Source: Campylobacter sp. RM16192 (GTDB lineage Bacteria > Campylobacterota > Campylobacteria > Campylobacterales > Campylobacteraceae). From it: a DNA stretch of 64,000 bases. Positions 27,486 through 37,429 of this stretch are shown piece after piece. The stretch is taken from NCBI RefSeq assembly GCF_004803855.2, contig NZ_CP012552.1:124001-188000 (forward strand), given 5' to 3'. Under the pieces are notes generated by a model. The model did not search any database. It was not told where the DNA came from and was given only the letters and a program-made list of their open reading frames with translations. The stretch's first letter is position 1. Each line of letters starts with the position of its first letter. The position numbers and the translations under genes were made by a program.

Positions 27486-28334
27486 TCAGTGGCAGATTGA
27501 GGCGAATTCAAACCCTCTTTTTTTAAGCTCTTCTATGTCGCGACTTGCTATTTCACCCTTAGTTGTTAGATAGTCTCCTATGACTAAAGCCTCAGCACCA
27601 TGATCAAAGACCTCGTATTGTCTATCACCTAAAATTTTCTCCCTTCCGCCAGCTATCATTATGCGAGTATTAGGCAGAGCTTCTTTGGTATCTCGTACTA
27701 TTTTTAAGGCTTCTTGCACGCTTAGCATAGGTTGCTTTATTGGTAGGGCGGGGTGTGGGATAAAGAAATTTATAGGGCTTGAAAATGGCTCAAGCTCTTT
27801 TAGGCTGTTTCTAAAGCTAATTCTATCCTCGTTACTCTCTCCAAGTCCGTAAATTCCGCCCGTGCAAAGCATAAGACCGGCTCTTTTTGCATTTAAATTT
27901 GTTTGAAATCTATCATCCCAGCTGTGAGTCGTGCAAATTTTAGGAAAAAATTCGCGAGATGTTTCTAAGTTGTGGTTGTAGCTAAAAACTCCTGCATCTT
28001 TTATCTCTTTTAACGCCTCGTAGCTAGCTTCTCCGTTGCAAGCTATAATCATTAGTCCTGGAATCTCTTTTTTAATTTGTCTTGCCGTGCGAGCTATAAA
28101 TTCGACCTTTTTTCCTTCAAGCTTGCCAAGTCCTCTGCCTGATGTGACCAGACAAAATCCTAACGCATGATTTTTGGCGGCCATTTTTGCCTCGGCGACT
28201 ACCTGCTCCGTAGATTTTAATGAGTAAATTTCTATGTCGGTTTTTATTTTAGCACTTTGCGTGCAGTAGCCGCAATCCTCTGAACAGTTTCCAGAGCTAA
28301 CGGAGCAAATAGCGCATAACATTATTGTTTTCAT
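27486..28334 (-). CDS. bioB: Biotin synthase
   Basis: Radical SAM enzyme that inserts sulfur into dethiobiotin. The radical-SAM cluster motif CSEDCGYC (CX3CX2C) is near the N-terminus, and YNHNLETSREFF, IYGLGESNEDR and the arginine of IMIAGGRE are family features. At 282 residues it is shorter than E. coli BioB (346), as in other Campylobacter. Biotin is needed by the carboxylase subunits encoded at 49.5-51.3 kb. Confidence 0.95.
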   Translation of the reverse strand: MKTIMLCAICSVSSGNCSEDCGYCTQSAKIKTDIEIYSLKSTEQVVAEAKMAAKNHALGFCLVTSGRGLGKLEGKKVEFIARTARQIKKEIPGLMIIACNGEASYEALKEIKDAGVFSYNHNLETSREFFPKICTTHSWDDRFQTNLNAKRAGLMLCTGGIYGLGESNEDRISFRNSLKELEPFSSPINFFIPHPALPIKQPMLSVQEALKIVRDTKEALPNTRIMIAGGREKILGDRQYEVFDHGAEALVIGDYLTTKGEIASRDIEELKKRGFEFASICH

Positions 28335-28427
28335 ATTTTATTCCTCGTAAATAAGGGATTTTAGTTTAAAATAGCCAGCAATTATACAAAATCAAATTTA
28401 AACCGGCTTTGAATTGAAGATATAACT

Positions 28428-28940
28428 TTAGCCCAAATTTACTTCAACCTCATTAAATTTTTCATCTTGAGGAGTTTTTATAAATTTAAAAACTTGGAAA
28501 TTTTTATCTTGACAGCAAAGTAGGGCAAAAGTGAAATTCCCATATTTACGTCCGCAAATCTCGCCCGGATTTATGAAAAGAGAATCATTGTTTAATACCG
28601 CCGTAAAACTATGAGTGTGCCCAAAGACGATTATATCGGCATTTGCAGATAGAAATTTAGGATGGTGCATGAGCTTGATTGTTAGATTTTCAAATTTAAA
28701 TATATGAGGTTCGTTAAATAGTTCGAATTCCTCTTTAAATTTAGCCAAATGGTAGTCGTTGTTACCCAAAACCGCTGCATAAGGCAAATTTGAGTTTTTT
28801 AGATCCTTTAGCGTCTCAAGCTCAACGATATCTCCGGCATGAAGGATCAAATTTGCTTCGCTTTCTTTTAATATCTCAATCGCTTCACGTGCGATTTCCG
28901 ATCTAAAATGAGTATCGCTTATTAGACCTATTTTTACCAT
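28428..28940 (-). CDS. YfcE/MJ0936-type metallophosphoesterase
   Basis: A 170-residue calcineurin-like phosphoesterase with the metal ligands in order: SDTHFRS (8-14), HAGDIVE (35-41), LGNNDYH, MHHPKF and VFGHTHSF. The family hydrolyses phosphodiesters. The cellular substrate is unknown. It sits upstream of bioB and downstream of topA on the same strand with moderate gaps. Confidence 0.85.
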   Translation of the reverse strand: MVKIGLISDTHFRSEIAREAIEILKESEANLILHAGDIVELETLKDLKNSNLPYAAVLGNNDYHLAKFKEEFELFNEPHIFKFENLTIKLMHHPKFLSANADIIVFGHTHSFTAVLNNDSLFINPGEICGRKYGNFTFALLCCQDKNFQVFKFIKTPQDEKFNEVEVNLG

Positions 28941-28996
28941 TTTATCCCCTTGTTAATAGCTTTAGCTAAAACGTTTTAAAGGTGGATAGAATGGAG

Positions 28997-31105
28997 TTAG
29001 CCCTCTATCTGCACCTTTTGCTTACACTTAGTGCACTCGTGAAATGTTCCTTTTTTTAGCTCTTTTTTGATCATATCTCCGCCACACTCAACGCATTTAT
29101 CGGCTACCGGTTCGTAGTTTGAGACGAAATTGCATTTAGGATAGTTAGAGCATCCATAAAATTTCCCTCGCCTGCTTATTCTCTCTACGATATCGCCTCC
29201 GCATTTTGGACATGGCACATCTATCTTTTTTAGCTCTTTTTTTGGCTTTGGCGTATCTTGGCTCTGTGCGCCCAAGTCCTCTTTTTCGTTTATAATGTTG
29301 CGCGAATATTTGCATTTTGGGAAATTTCCACATGCTATGAACTCGCCAAACCTTCCCTTTCTCATAAGTAGCTCGCCACCGCATTCAGGGCATTTTTCTC
29401 CGATTGGGGTTGCTACTTTTTGGCTCTTTATTCTGGTTTTTCCTGCTGAAATTTTTTCCATAAACGGATAGTAAAATTCGCTTAAAAGCTTTTGCCAATC
29501 AAATTGACTCTCTGCTACCTTATCAAGTTTTTCTTCCATAACCGAGGTAAATTCGCTATCTACTATATCGCTAAAGTGCTCTTCAAGCACGCCCATCATA
29601 GTAAATGCGATTTCATTTGGTATTAGTTGTTTTTTCTCGATTTTTACATAATCTCTTGATGTTAGCAACGAAATTGTCGGCGCATAGGTGCTTGGGCGTC
29701 CGATTCCAAGGCTTTCAAGCTTTTTGACAAGTCCGGCTTCAGAGTAGCGGCTTGGCGGCTCGGTAAAGTGCTGGCTGCTTGATATACTTTGCAAGCTCAT
29801 TTCATCGCCGATATTTAAATTTGGCAAAATTTTATCCTTGTCCATGTCGCCATAAGCTTTATAAAATCCGTCAAATAGCACCTTTCGTCCGCTTATTTTA
29901 AATTCGCCTTTGCTTCCTTCTACAAAGACATTTTGTGTTTGGCTAACACTTGCGCTCATTTGACATGCCAAAAAGCGGTTATATATTAGAGTATAAAGCT
30001 TAAGCGCATCTTTTTCTAAAAATTTAGCTGCTATCTCAGGCGTAAAGCTTAAATTTGTAGGGCGTATCGCCTCGTGAGCCTCTTGAGCTCCTTTGCTTTT
30101 GGTTGTATAAATTTTAGCCTTGCTTGGCAGGTATTTCTCTCCGTATTCGCTTTTGATGATCTCGCGTGCGGCTTCAACGGCTTCTTTTGCGAGATTTAAG
30201 CTGTCTGTTCTCATGTAAGTAATCGCACCCATAAAGCCTTCGTGAGTCTCTACGCCCTCGTATAAATTTTGAGCTATCATCATGGTTTTTTTAGGGCTAA
30301 AGCCAAGGCGATTACTTGCGCTTTGCTGAAGTGTTGAGGTCATAAATGGCGGGCTTGGCTCGGTTTTGCGCTCTTTGCTTTCGATTTCGCGAATTTTAAA
30401 TTTGTCGTTTTTTAAAATTTCTACTATGTATTTTGCTCTATCTGGATTGGTTATTGTTAGTTTTTCTATCTTTTGAGTTTCAAATTTTATTAGCTCGGCT
30501 TCTAAATCTTTTTTAAATTTCGTATCAATCGTATAGTATTCTATAGGTTTAAACGCCTGAATTTCACGCTCGCGATCAACTATGATTTTTAAAGCCGCGC
30601 TTTGAACTCTGCCTGCACTTAGGCCCTTTTGTATCTTTAGATTTAAAAGCGGAGATAGTTTATAGCCTACTATGCGATCAAGTAGACGACGAGCTTGCTG
30701 GGCATTTACGCTATCCATATTTATTGTGCGAGGATTTTTAAGCGCAGCATCGATAGCGCTCTTTGTTATCTCGTGAAAGACTATTCTAGGCAAGCTTTCT
30801 GGCTTTTTGCCTATTGCCATTGCGATATGATATGCTATCGCCTCTCCCTCTCTGTCCTCATCGGTAGCCAGATAGACCTGATCGGCGCTCTTGGCAAGCT
30901 CTTTTATCTCTTTTACTATTTTTGAATGATCTGCGCTTACCTTATATTCTGGTGTAAATTTTTCATCATCTATTTTTATGCCAAAAGTAGTCTTTGGCAG
31001 ATCTCTAATATGCCCTTTGCTAGCGATGACATCGTAGTCTTTGCCTAAAAAATTTTTTATCGTCTTTGCCTTGGCGGGCGACTCTACGATGATTAAGTTT
31101 TTCAT
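28997..31105 (-). CDS. topA: DNA topoisomerase I
   Basis: Type IA topoisomerase that relaxes negative supercoils through a 5'-phosphotyrosine. The 702-residue protein has the Toprim motif LIIVESPAKAKTI, DEDREGEAIA, and the active site ITYMRTDS (Tyr). The tail holds three four-cysteine zinc elements (CPECGGELL, CPKCGGDIV, CVECGGDMI). I took the ATG at 31105, which has AAAGG nine bases upstream. The codon before it is an in-frame TTG. It is divergent from the flagellin gene. Confidence 0.96.
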   Translation of the reverse strand: MKNLIIVESPAKAKTIKNFLGKDYDVIASKGHIRDLPKTTFGIKIDDEKFTPEYKVSADHSKIVKEIKELAKSADQVYLATDEDREGEAIAYHIAMAIGKKPESLPRIVFHEITKSAIDAALKNPRTINMDSVNAQQARRLLDRIVGYKLSPLLNLKIQKGLSAGRVQSAALKIIVDREREIQAFKPIEYYTIDTKFKKDLEAELIKFETQKIEKLTITNPDRAKYIVEILKNDKFKIREIESKERKTEPSPPFMTSTLQQSASNRLGFSPKKTMMIAQNLYEGVETHEGFMGAITYMRTDSLNLAKEAVEAAREIIKSEYGEKYLPSKAKIYTTKSKGAQEAHEAIRPTNLSFTPEIAAKFLEKDALKLYTLIYNRFLACQMSASVSQTQNVFVEGSKGEFKISGRKVLFDGFYKAYGDMDKDKILPNLNIGDEMSLQSISSSQHFTEPPSRYSEAGLVKKLESLGIGRPSTYAPTISLLTSRDYVKIEKKQLIPNEIAFTMMGVLEEHFSDIVDSEFTSVMEEKLDKVAESQFDWQKLLSEFYYPFMEKISAGKTRIKSQKVATPIGEKCPECGGELLMRKGRFGEFIACGNFPKCKYSRNIINEKEDLGAQSQDTPKPKKELKKIDVPCPKCGGDIVERISRRGKFYGCSNYPKCNFVSNYEPVADKCVECGGDMIKKELKKGTFHECTKCKQKVQIEG

Positions 31106-31190
31106 CAATATATACCTTTTGAAAATTTTGAAGTAATTGTATCAAAAAAAATATACAAAAATAAAATTTAAATTTTTCTCTCAAACACTA

Positions 31191-31217
31191 TAAACTTTTT
31201 TTAAAAACGCACGATAT
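31191..31217 (+). promoter_or_regulatory. Sigma-28 (FliA) promoter of the flagellin gene
   Basis: TAAA (31191-31194) and CGATAT (31212-31217), 17 bases apart, match the Campylobacter FliA consensus. A small leader hairpin, CGACA/TGTCG (31228-31240), and the ribosome site AAAAGGA follow. In C. jejuni CsrA binds AAGGA in the flaA leader, so this leader may be controlled the same way. Confidence 0.75.
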
Positions 31218-31265
31218 AGTTTTTGTGCGACAAGATGTCGTAACTAAAAATTAAAAGGATTTAAA

Positions 31266-32783
31266 ATGAGTTTTCGTATTAACACTAACGTAAACGCTCT
31301 TAACACACATGCAAACGCAGTCGGTAACAATAGAATGTTATCTAACTCTCTTGGTAGATTAAGCTCAGGCTTAAGAATCCAAACAGCAGCAGACGATGCT
31401 TCGGGTCTTGCTATCGCAGATAGCCTTAGAGCGCAAGCAAGTTCTCTAGGTCAAGCTATAGCAAACGGAAATGATGCTATCGGTATTATCCAAGTTGCAG
31501 ATAAGGCTATGGATGAGCAGCTAAAAATTCTTGAAACTATTAAGGTTAAAGCTACTCAAGCTGCTCAAGATGGTCAAACACGCCAGTCTCGCCAAGCTTT
31601 GCAAGCCGATATTGTTCGTCTTATGGAGGAACTTGATAATATCGGTAATACGACTTCATTTAACGGTCAGCAACTACTTAACGGAACATTCTCTAATAAA
31701 GAGTTTCAAATCGGTGCTTACTCAAACCAAGTTGTTAAGGCTAGTATTGGTGCTACAACATCAGACAAGATAGGACTAACAAGATTTGAGAGTTCTAAAC
31801 TTTTAACCGCTGCTTTTGCGGGTGCTATCGTAAGTCTTACATTCCTTAATGTGGATGGTGTCAATAACGTAAAGATAGCTACCACTAAAATATCTACAAG
31901 TATGGGAACAGGAGTAGGTGCACTGGCTGAAAATATCAATAAAGTTTCAGATAAAACAGGTATTAGGGCTACATTTGATACTACTTGGATAGCAAGTGGT
32001 GCTATAAGCGGTGGTCTAATTAAAAGTTTTGCAATTAACGGTGTAAAGATAGGCGATCTTGAAGTTAAAGCAGGCGATAGTAATGGAGCTCTTGTAAATG
32101 CAATAAATGCCCTAAAAGATCAAACAGGAGTAGAAGCGTCAGTGGATACTCAAGGAAGAATGGTATTAACTAGCCGTGATGGACGTGCTATACGTATTTC
32201 TGGTAGCAATATAAGTGCAGGATTGGGAGGAAAGAGAGGTTTAACAAGCGGCTTGTTTGTAGGGCGTTTAAATTTAGTTCGCCTTGACGGACGCGACATT
32301 AAAGTAAGTGCTGGTAAAGCAGGTCTTGCGCTATCTGCAGCATTTAGTAAAACAGGCGCTAGCCATGGTGGAAATCAGCAATCAGTATCTTTAAGAGATA
32401 TAAGAGGGCAACTAGATAAAAATATAGCTGCCGCTATGGGATTCCAAAGAATGAGTAACGGAGTTATGACATCTAATCAAGCAGCAGGTGTTATGACGCT
32501 AAGAGGAGCTATGGCTGTAATGGATATAGCGGAGTCGGCTCAGCGCACACTTGACTTTATTAGAAGTGACCTTGGTTCTGTTCAAAATCAGCTAATAGCA
32601 ACAGTAAATAACATAACAGTTACTCAGGTAAACGTAAAATCAGCAGAGTCTCAAATAAGAGATGTTGATTTTGCAGCTGAATCAGCTAACTTCTCTAAAT
32701 TTAACATTTTAGCCCAATCAGGAAGTTATGCAATGAGTCAAGCTAACGCTGTTCAACAAAACGTTCTTAGATTGCTTCAGTAA
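31266..32783 (+). CDS. flaA: Flagellin
   Basis: Main filament subunit, 505 residues. The conserved N-terminal D0/D1 region ([37 protein letters not shown]) and C-terminal D1/D0 region ([20 protein letters not shown], ending NVLRLLQ) flank a variable Ser/Thr/Gly-rich middle (about 170-400), the usual site of O-linked pseudaminic acid. Expressed from a sigma-28 promoter. No second flagellin gene follows, but three decayed copies of the 3' end do. The Maf and Pse genes that glycosylate it lie immediately downstream in the opposite direction. Confidence 0.95.
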   Translation: MSFRINTNVNALNTHANAVGNNRMLSNSLGRLSSGLRIQTAADDASGLAIADSLRAQASSLGQAIANGNDAIGIIQVADKAMDEQLKILETIKVKATQAAQDGQTRQSRQALQADIVRLMEELDNIGNTTSFNGQQLLNGTFSNKEFQIGAYSNQVVKASIGATTSDKIGLTRFESSKLLTAAFAGAIVSLTFLNVDGVNNVKIATTKISTSMGTGVGALAENINKVSDKTGIRATFDTTWIASGAISGGLIKSFAINGVKIGDLEVKAGDSNGALVNAINALKDQTGVEASVDTQGRMVLTSRDGRAIRISGSNISAGLGGKRGLTSGLFVGRLNLVRLDGRDIKVSAGKAGLALSAAFSKTGASHGGNQQSVSLRDIRGQLDKNIAAAMGFQRMSNGVMTSNQAAGVMTLRGAMAVMDIAESAQRTLDFIRSDLGSVQNQLIATVNNITVTQVNVKSAESQIRDVDFAAESANFSKFNILAQSGSYAMSQANAVQQNVLRLLQ

Positions 32784-32980
32784 TCTAAGATAAGTTTCCT
32801 TGAAAATGTTTTAAGACTACTTCAGTAGTATTAAAAAATTTCTACGCGAAGCAGGATTTTATTAAAATCCTGCGAAGCTGGAAAAATGTTCTGGATTTAT
32901 TCAGTAATCTAAAATATCCATCCTTAAGCTTTTAGGCTTAAGGCTTCCTCAAAATGTGTTAAGTTGCTTAGTTGTTAAAA
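32760..32980 (+). repeat. Four copies of the flagellin 3' end, three of them relics
   Basis: The last codons of the flagellin gene (NVLRLLQ-stop, 32760-32783) recur downstream. At 32805-32828 the sequence again encodes exactly NVLRLLQ-stop, with synonymous changes and a TAG stop, 45 bases on and in frame. At 32885-32910 a third copy has one base deleted but keeps TTCAGTAATCTAA. A fourth, weaker copy starts at 32953 (NVLS). Copies 2 and 4 also share the preceding TTCCT..AAAATGT. Between them lie two hairpins: GCAGGATTTT (32851-32860 with 32864-32873) and CCTTAAGC (32922-32929 with 32936-32943). Confidence 0.75.
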
Positions 32981-32984
32981 CTCA

Positions 32985-33018
32985 AAATTTTAAGCCTAAT
33001 TAATTAGGCTTAAAATTT
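32985..33018. terminator. Bidirectional terminator, flagellin and maf
   Basis: A perfect 16-bp stem with a TA loop (arms 32985-33000 and 33003-33018), flanked by A and T runs on both sides. It lies three bases before the stop of the convergent maf gene. Confidence 0.85.
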
Positions 33019-33021
33019 ATA

Positions 33022-35082
33022 TTATCTTCTAAATTTAAATTTTTCTTTACTATGACCTAAATCCGATTTATCTATAAGACCACGTTCTTTTAATTCTTTT
33101 ATTAGATTTTTTGAAGCATTTTTTGTTGTTTCAATTTCGGCATTTAGTCCACCTGCAACTGAAAATAACCAATACTTATGATGCTCTACCCAGTTTGCCA
33201 GTTTTTTTGTCTTCTCTAATGCGGTATCACTTTTAGCAACTGAAATCTTTGCAAATTCAAGCTCTTGATAGTAGATGGAAATTTGGACGATTGTCTCTAT
33301 ATATTTTTTATATTTAGCCGACGACATAAAGTCTTTAACCTTATCTATTTTATTTGAAATTTTCAGAATTTTTGTGAAGAGTTTTTCTGTGATTTTATTC
33401 TCATTCTTGAGGTTTATTATCTCATCTATTTTTGGAACTACTTCTAAAAATACTTTTTCAACTTTTTCTTTGACTAGTTGCTGTATTTCTATCTTTTTTT
33501 GTATAAATTTATAAGCTTTTAGCAGATCTTTGTCAGCTCTTTTTTGGCTTACTTTATTTATATTTGGTAAATTCTTGAGGTTTTTATCTTTGCAAAGCTC
33601 TTGCATAGTCTCTAAAAATGGCTTTTCTATACTTCCGTTTATTCTAGCTCCACCTTCAGTGCAGTTATATGTAGTGATTTCTTCTTTGCCTGCATCCTCT
33701 ATATCTTTTTCGTATTGATTTTTAAAGAGTTTCCATACATAAGTTGTTTTTACCTCGCCTTCTCCACCGTAAGCTGTAGTGTATAAGGATTCGTCTTGTT
33801 GAGTGAAAGCATGACCTGTAGCGTGAGATTTACCGTCAGGAGAAAACGCCAAATCTTGCCCTATTAATACTATATTTTTATGTCCCAAAGCATAAGCTAG
33901 TTGATATGCTTGGTTTGCCGTACTGTGCCCGATACCTAAATATCCATAATCTTTCATATCAAATACTAGCTCGCTTTGCTGTGGACGCATAGTAAGGACT
34001 AGTTTCCTAGAAGGCAAGATGTTTTTAATTGTTTGTTCGTGTGTAAGTGATGCCACGATAAAGTGAATATTTTCATCAAACTTACCATATCTTTTTTTAA
34101 AGAAACTTGATGTGGCCTTAACTCTTTCAATAGATGTTACATAATCTGGTTTTATACCATGCTTGGCAAGTATAGGATAAGAAGCGTCAACGCTGATTAC
34201 ACTAACGTAAGGAGCAAATTTTTTCAGTGTAGAAAGTTGCTTGTCTAGACTTGGGCCGGTAGCTACAATTATTGCAGTGTCCATAATCTTATGTCTTTTT
34301 CTAACTAAATCCGCATAAGCGTAGTTGGTTATCATGGCCGGTAAATTTTTTATATGCTGATCTATTCCTTGAAGCATATCATCAATACTATTGCCGTGTG
34401 ATACTACCATTTGAGATATAGCTCTAGTAAAATCTTGGTTTATCTTTTGATAATCTTCACTAAACTGATCGTAAAAAGGTGTGTGAATATGTAAGTTATA
34501 AATCTTGGCATAAGATTTAAATTCATTTTTTGATACTAAGAAATAAAATTGTGCGTATGTTGTAAATTCTGAGTAAAATAAAACCAGTCTTTCACTAGCA
34601 AGTTCTTTCGACAGATCAACTAAGTTTAAAACTATATATATTATTTCTATGCTTGGCTCTACCACTATTATTTTTTGATGAGTTTCGTTTGTTAAAAGGG
34701 CTTTATATAATATGCTGTTGCCGAGTCCATAAAAATACATAATTGGGTATCTTTTGTATTTATCTTCTATCTCATCTAATGTTTTTTCTATGTCTTTTAC
34801 TGGATTTTCGTATACATATCGTAAAGTTTTATTATTTATGATATTTATATCTATCGGGTCTTTGCCTATAAATACCTCATAATCTCCCTGGTCGTCCATT
34901 CCAAAAAGCTTAGCGGCTAAAATTTCATCTTGCTGAAATAAGGCTTGAAGGTTTTTCTTAAATATAATATTTTGTATATTTTTACTACTTTCTTGATAGA
35001 TATTCTGTTTGTCTGTTTTTTTGGATTTGTTTTTTACGTTTAAGTCTTTTAGATTTAGTTCTTGCTCTAATTTTTTAGCCAT
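33022..35082 (-). CDS. maf: Maf-type flagellin glycosyltransferase
   Basis: Motility-associated factor (Maf) proteins transfer CMP-activated nonulosonic acids such as pseudaminic acid to flagellin Ser/Thr in the cytoplasm before export. The 686-residue protein has the central DUF115/MptE-like domain: ATGPSLDKQL, VDASYPILAKHGIKPDYVTSIE and GIGHSTANQAYQLA with NIVLIGQDLAFSPDG. The N-terminal 60 residues are Lys-rich. It is the last gene of the pse operon, 12 bases after pseI, and converges on the flagellin gene. The numbered paralogue cannot be assigned. Confidence 0.88.
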   Translation of the reverse strand: MAKKLEQELNLKDLNVKNKSKKTDKQNIYQESSKNIQNIIFKKNLQALFQQDEILAAKLFGMDDQGDYEVFIGKDPIDINIINNKTLRYVYENPVKDIEKTLDEIEDKYKRYPIMYFYGLGNSILYKALLTNETHQKIIVVEPSIEIIYIVLNLVDLSKELASERLVLFYSEFTTYAQFYFLVSKNEFKSYAKIYNLHIHTPFYDQFSEDYQKINQDFTRAISQMVVSHGNSIDDMLQGIDQHIKNLPAMITNYAYADLVRKRHKIMDTAIIVATGPSLDKQLSTLKKFAPYVSVISVDASYPILAKHGIKPDYVTSIERVKATSSFFKKRYGKFDENIHFIVASLTHEQTIKNILPSRKLVLTMRPQQSELVFDMKDYGYLGIGHSTANQAYQLAYALGHKNIVLIGQDLAFSPDGKSHATGHAFTQQDESLYTTAYGGEGEVKTTYVWKLFKNQYEKDIEDAGKEEITTYNCTEGGARINGSIEKPFLETMQELCKDKNLKNLPNINKVSQKRADKDLLKAYKFIQKKIEIQQLVKEKVEKVFLEVVPKIDEIINLKNENKITEKLFTKILKISNKIDKVKDFMSSAKYKKYIETIVQISIYYQELEFAKISVAKSDTALEKTKKLANWVEHHKYWLFSVAGGLNAEIETTKNASKNLIKELKERGLIDKSDLGHSKEKFKFRR

Positions 35083-35094
35083 TTTTGTCTCCTT

Positions 35095-36114
35095 TTAATA
35101 GTCGTCTTTAGTAATCTTGTTAGCAAATTCTATACCTCTTTTAGCTATTTTGCCTAAAATTTCTTTTTTAAATTTGGGATGAAGCCCGTATCCTGGACGA
35201 ACGCTTCTTATATTTTCTTCAGTAAATTTTTCTCCAACTTTTATATCTTTGCTTGCATAAAGCGAGCGAGCAAAATTACGGCTTTCACCACCTGAGATAA
35301 ACTGCTTTTTGCCAAGCAAGGCTTCAGCATCTCGCACTGCTTTTACCATCTGCGCAAATTCGGTCTCATCAAGCGAAAAAGCATCATCTACGCTTTTTAT
35401 ATCTTTATTTAGTATGAAATGCTTTTCGATTATGCGTGCACCTAAACTCACTGCGACGATAGGAGCAACGATGCCTAAAGTATGATCGCTAAAGCCGATT
35501 TCCACGCTAAATTCATCTTTTATGGTAGGTATATTTAGTAAATTCATCTCATTTAATGGCGCGGGATAGCTTGAAGTGCATTTTAAAAGAGCGATTTCGT
35601 TATTGCCTGCATTTTTGCAAATTTTAACGATATCCGAAATCTCTTCGTGAGTTACGATGCCTGTTGATATGATGATCGGTCTATTTTTCTTCGCGACATA
35701 CTCTACAAAATCATAATCAATCGCTTCAAAACTTGCGATCTTGTAAGCTGGCGGATTAAACTGCTCTAAAAACTCCACGTCATCTTTACAAAATGGGCTT
35801 GAAAAGCAGATTAATCCCTCGTTGCTAGCCACATCAAAAAGCTCCTTATGCCACTCTCTAGGAGTCATTGCCTGCTCGTAAAGCTCGTATAAATTTCGCC
35901 CGTCCCAAAGCCCGCCGCGTATCATAAAATCCTCTTTCTGAGAATTTAGCGTAAGGCTATCGGCAGTATATGTTTGTAATTTTATCGCGTCGGCTCCGGC
36001 GCGCTTGGCTGCTTTTATGGTTTGAATCGCTGTCTCTAAGCTTCCTGAGTGGTTGGCTGAGAGTTCGGCGATGATAAATACGTTTTTATTTGTATCAAAA
36101 TTTTCTATTTTCAT
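35095..36114 (-). CDS. pseI: Pseudaminic acid synthase
   Basis: NeuB-family enzyme that condenses the 6-deoxy-AltdiNAc product of PseG with phosphoenolpyruvate to give pseudaminic acid. The 339-residue protein has the TIM-barrel part (IAELSANHSG near 15-24, GADAIKLQTYTADS, KIASFEAIDY, GFSDHTLG) and a C-terminal SAF antifreeze-like domain (ARSLYASKDIKVGE, about 280-335). Context with pseB, C, F, G and H supports Pse rather than sialic or legionaminic acid. Confidence 0.92.
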   Translation of the reverse strand: MKIENFDTNKNVFIIAELSANHSGSLETAIQTIKAAKRAGADAIKLQTYTADSLTLNSQKEDFMIRGGLWDGRNLYELYEQAMTPREWHKELFDVASNEGLICFSSPFCKDDVEFLEQFNPPAYKIASFEAIDYDFVEYVAKKNRPIIISTGIVTHEEISDIVKICKNAGNNEIALLKCTSSYPAPLNEMNLLNIPTIKDEFSVEIGFSDHTLGIVAPIVAVSLGARIIEKHFILNKDIKSVDDAFSLDETEFAQMVKAVRDAEALLGKKQFISGGESRNFARSLYASKDIKVGEKFTEENIRSVRPGYGLHPKFKKEILGKIAKRGIEFANKITKDDY

Positions 36115-36140
36115 ACTCTTTTTACCTCTAAATTTGCTCT

Positions 36141-36575
36141 TTAAAGCCTTAAATAGCTCATCTTTGTCATAAATTTTAAAGTCAATTTTTCATAAAGCGC
36201 AATGGCTTTTTCGTTGAAATTATAAGCGCATGAATTGAGCCTAAAAACCTTTAGCTCGCTAAACGCATAGTTAATTATAATTTGCATTAATTTTGCGCCT
36301 TGATTTTTTAAATTCGGATTTGCATAAAGTCCGAATTCGCACTCCTCATCGCTTATGTTTATAAAGTCGATCACACCGATAAACTCGCCATTTTCTTCGA
36401 CCAAAAAGTAAAGTCTATCAGAAGCGCTTTTTAAGCTGTCGATAAATTTAAGATGCTCTTTTAAGGTTATATTTTTTGAGCGCATAAATTTCGCTACTCG
36501 CTCATCGTTTCGCCAATCAAAAACCATCATTTTTTGCTCTTTTGTAAGCTCGGTAAAATTTATAAGACGGATCAT
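36141..36575 (-). CDS. pseH: Pse N-acetyltransferase
   Basis: GNAT enzyme that acetylates the 4-amino group of UDP-4-amino-4,6-dideoxy-AltNAc from acetyl-CoA, third step of the pathway. The 144-residue protein shows FDWRNDERVAKFMRS near the N-terminus and the acetyl-CoA loop NPNLKNQGAKLM (90-101), as in Helicobacter and Campylobacter PseH. Its start overlaps the end of pseG by four bases. Confidence 0.88.
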   Translation of the reverse strand: MIRLINFTELTKEQKMMVFDWRNDERVAKFMRSKNITLKEHLKFIDSLKSASDRLYFLVEENGEFIGVIDFINISDEECEFGLYANPNLKNQGAKLMQIIINYAFSELKVFRLNSCAYNFNEKAIALYEKLTLKFMTKMSYLRL

Positions 36576-37429
36576 ATCTCCTCGCTTGTATAGGCTTTAT
36601 ATCCGTTTTCAATAAGCCATTTATACATCTGTTTTTGATTATTTGCAACCATAACTGCGCTGAAATTTGCGCCTAAAACAAGCGCTTCGTTTACAAGAGA
36701 GCTTGCCGAGATGATAAGCTCTTTACTCTCGTTCATTAGCCTTGCGATTTGATTCGAGTCGGTAAAAAGAGTTAGGTTTTTATAGCTTTTCTCAAGCTTT
36801 TTAAGCGCGTTTAAATTTGCATTTGCACTTGTTGTAACAAGGATGATTTTTAAATTTTTTTCAAGTAGTTTAAGCGCTAAATTTGCACTCAAATTTTGTA
36901 TATCTGTTCCGCCAAGTGCGATAAAAACGTCATAAATTTTCTCTCTTTTTATCTTTTTTTCTTGATAAAATTCATCTCTTACCAGCATAAATTCTTGCCC
37001 GCACCAAATTTCACAAGCGGGAGGCAGTAAATTTTCATATTTTTTAGCATTGGCAAATATATTGACGTTTAATAAAATATCGCAAAAATGGCTCTTATAC
37101 TCATCGTCAAAGCTTAAAATTTTAACTCCTGTAGCCTTCTTTATCGTCTTTTCATCTTCGTAATTAATGCCGTAGTGATCGATGATAAGAAGTTCAAATT
37201 TATTAGTGTTTATAAGACTTATTAGCTCATCTAAATCATTTGTTTTAAGAGTAAAAACGCGAAATTTTATCTCGTTTATGAGCGAGCCTTCAAAATTTAT
37301 GCAAGCAAAGCTGATGTCTTTGAATTTCTTTGCAAGAACAAGATCTCGCCTGATGTGTCCGTGTCCGATAGTTACGGAGCTATCGGCTCTAATTAAGGTT
37401 TTTAAATTTGCAAGCTTCTCAAAGCCCAT
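36572..37429 (-). CDS. pseG: UDP-sugar hydrolase of the Pse pathway
   Basis: PseG removes UDP from UDP-2,4-diacetamido-2,4,6-trideoxy-altrose. The protein has a GT-B-like fold with RADSSVTIGHGHIRRDLVLA at the N-terminus, where His is the catalytic residue, and ALGGTDIQNLS in the second half. I set the start at ATG 37429 (285 residues), since an upstream in-frame ATG would run far into pseF and adds a non-family N-terminus. It still overlaps pseF by 11 bases. Confidence 0.88.
   Translation of the reverse strand: MGFEKLANLKTLIRADSSVTIGHGHIRRDLVLAKKFKDISFACINFEGSLINEIKFRVFTLKTNDLDELISLINTNKFELLIIDHYGINYEDEKTIKKATGVKILSFDDEYKSHFCDILLNVNIFANAKKYENLLPPACEIWCGQEFMLVRDEFYQEKKIKREKIYDVFIALGGTDIQNLSANLALKLLEKNLKIILVTTSANANLNALKKLEKSYKNLTLFTDSNQIARLMNESKELIISASSLVNEALVLGANFSAVMVANNQKQMYKWLIENGYKAYTSEEI

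Noticed and set aside
31531-31939. Alternative frames within the flagellin gene
   Set aside because: They follow from repetitive codon use in the flagellin; no start signals.
35095-36114. Sialic or legionaminic acid synthase
   Set aside because: The operon holds a full PseB-C-H-G-F set, so pseudaminic acid is the consistent product.
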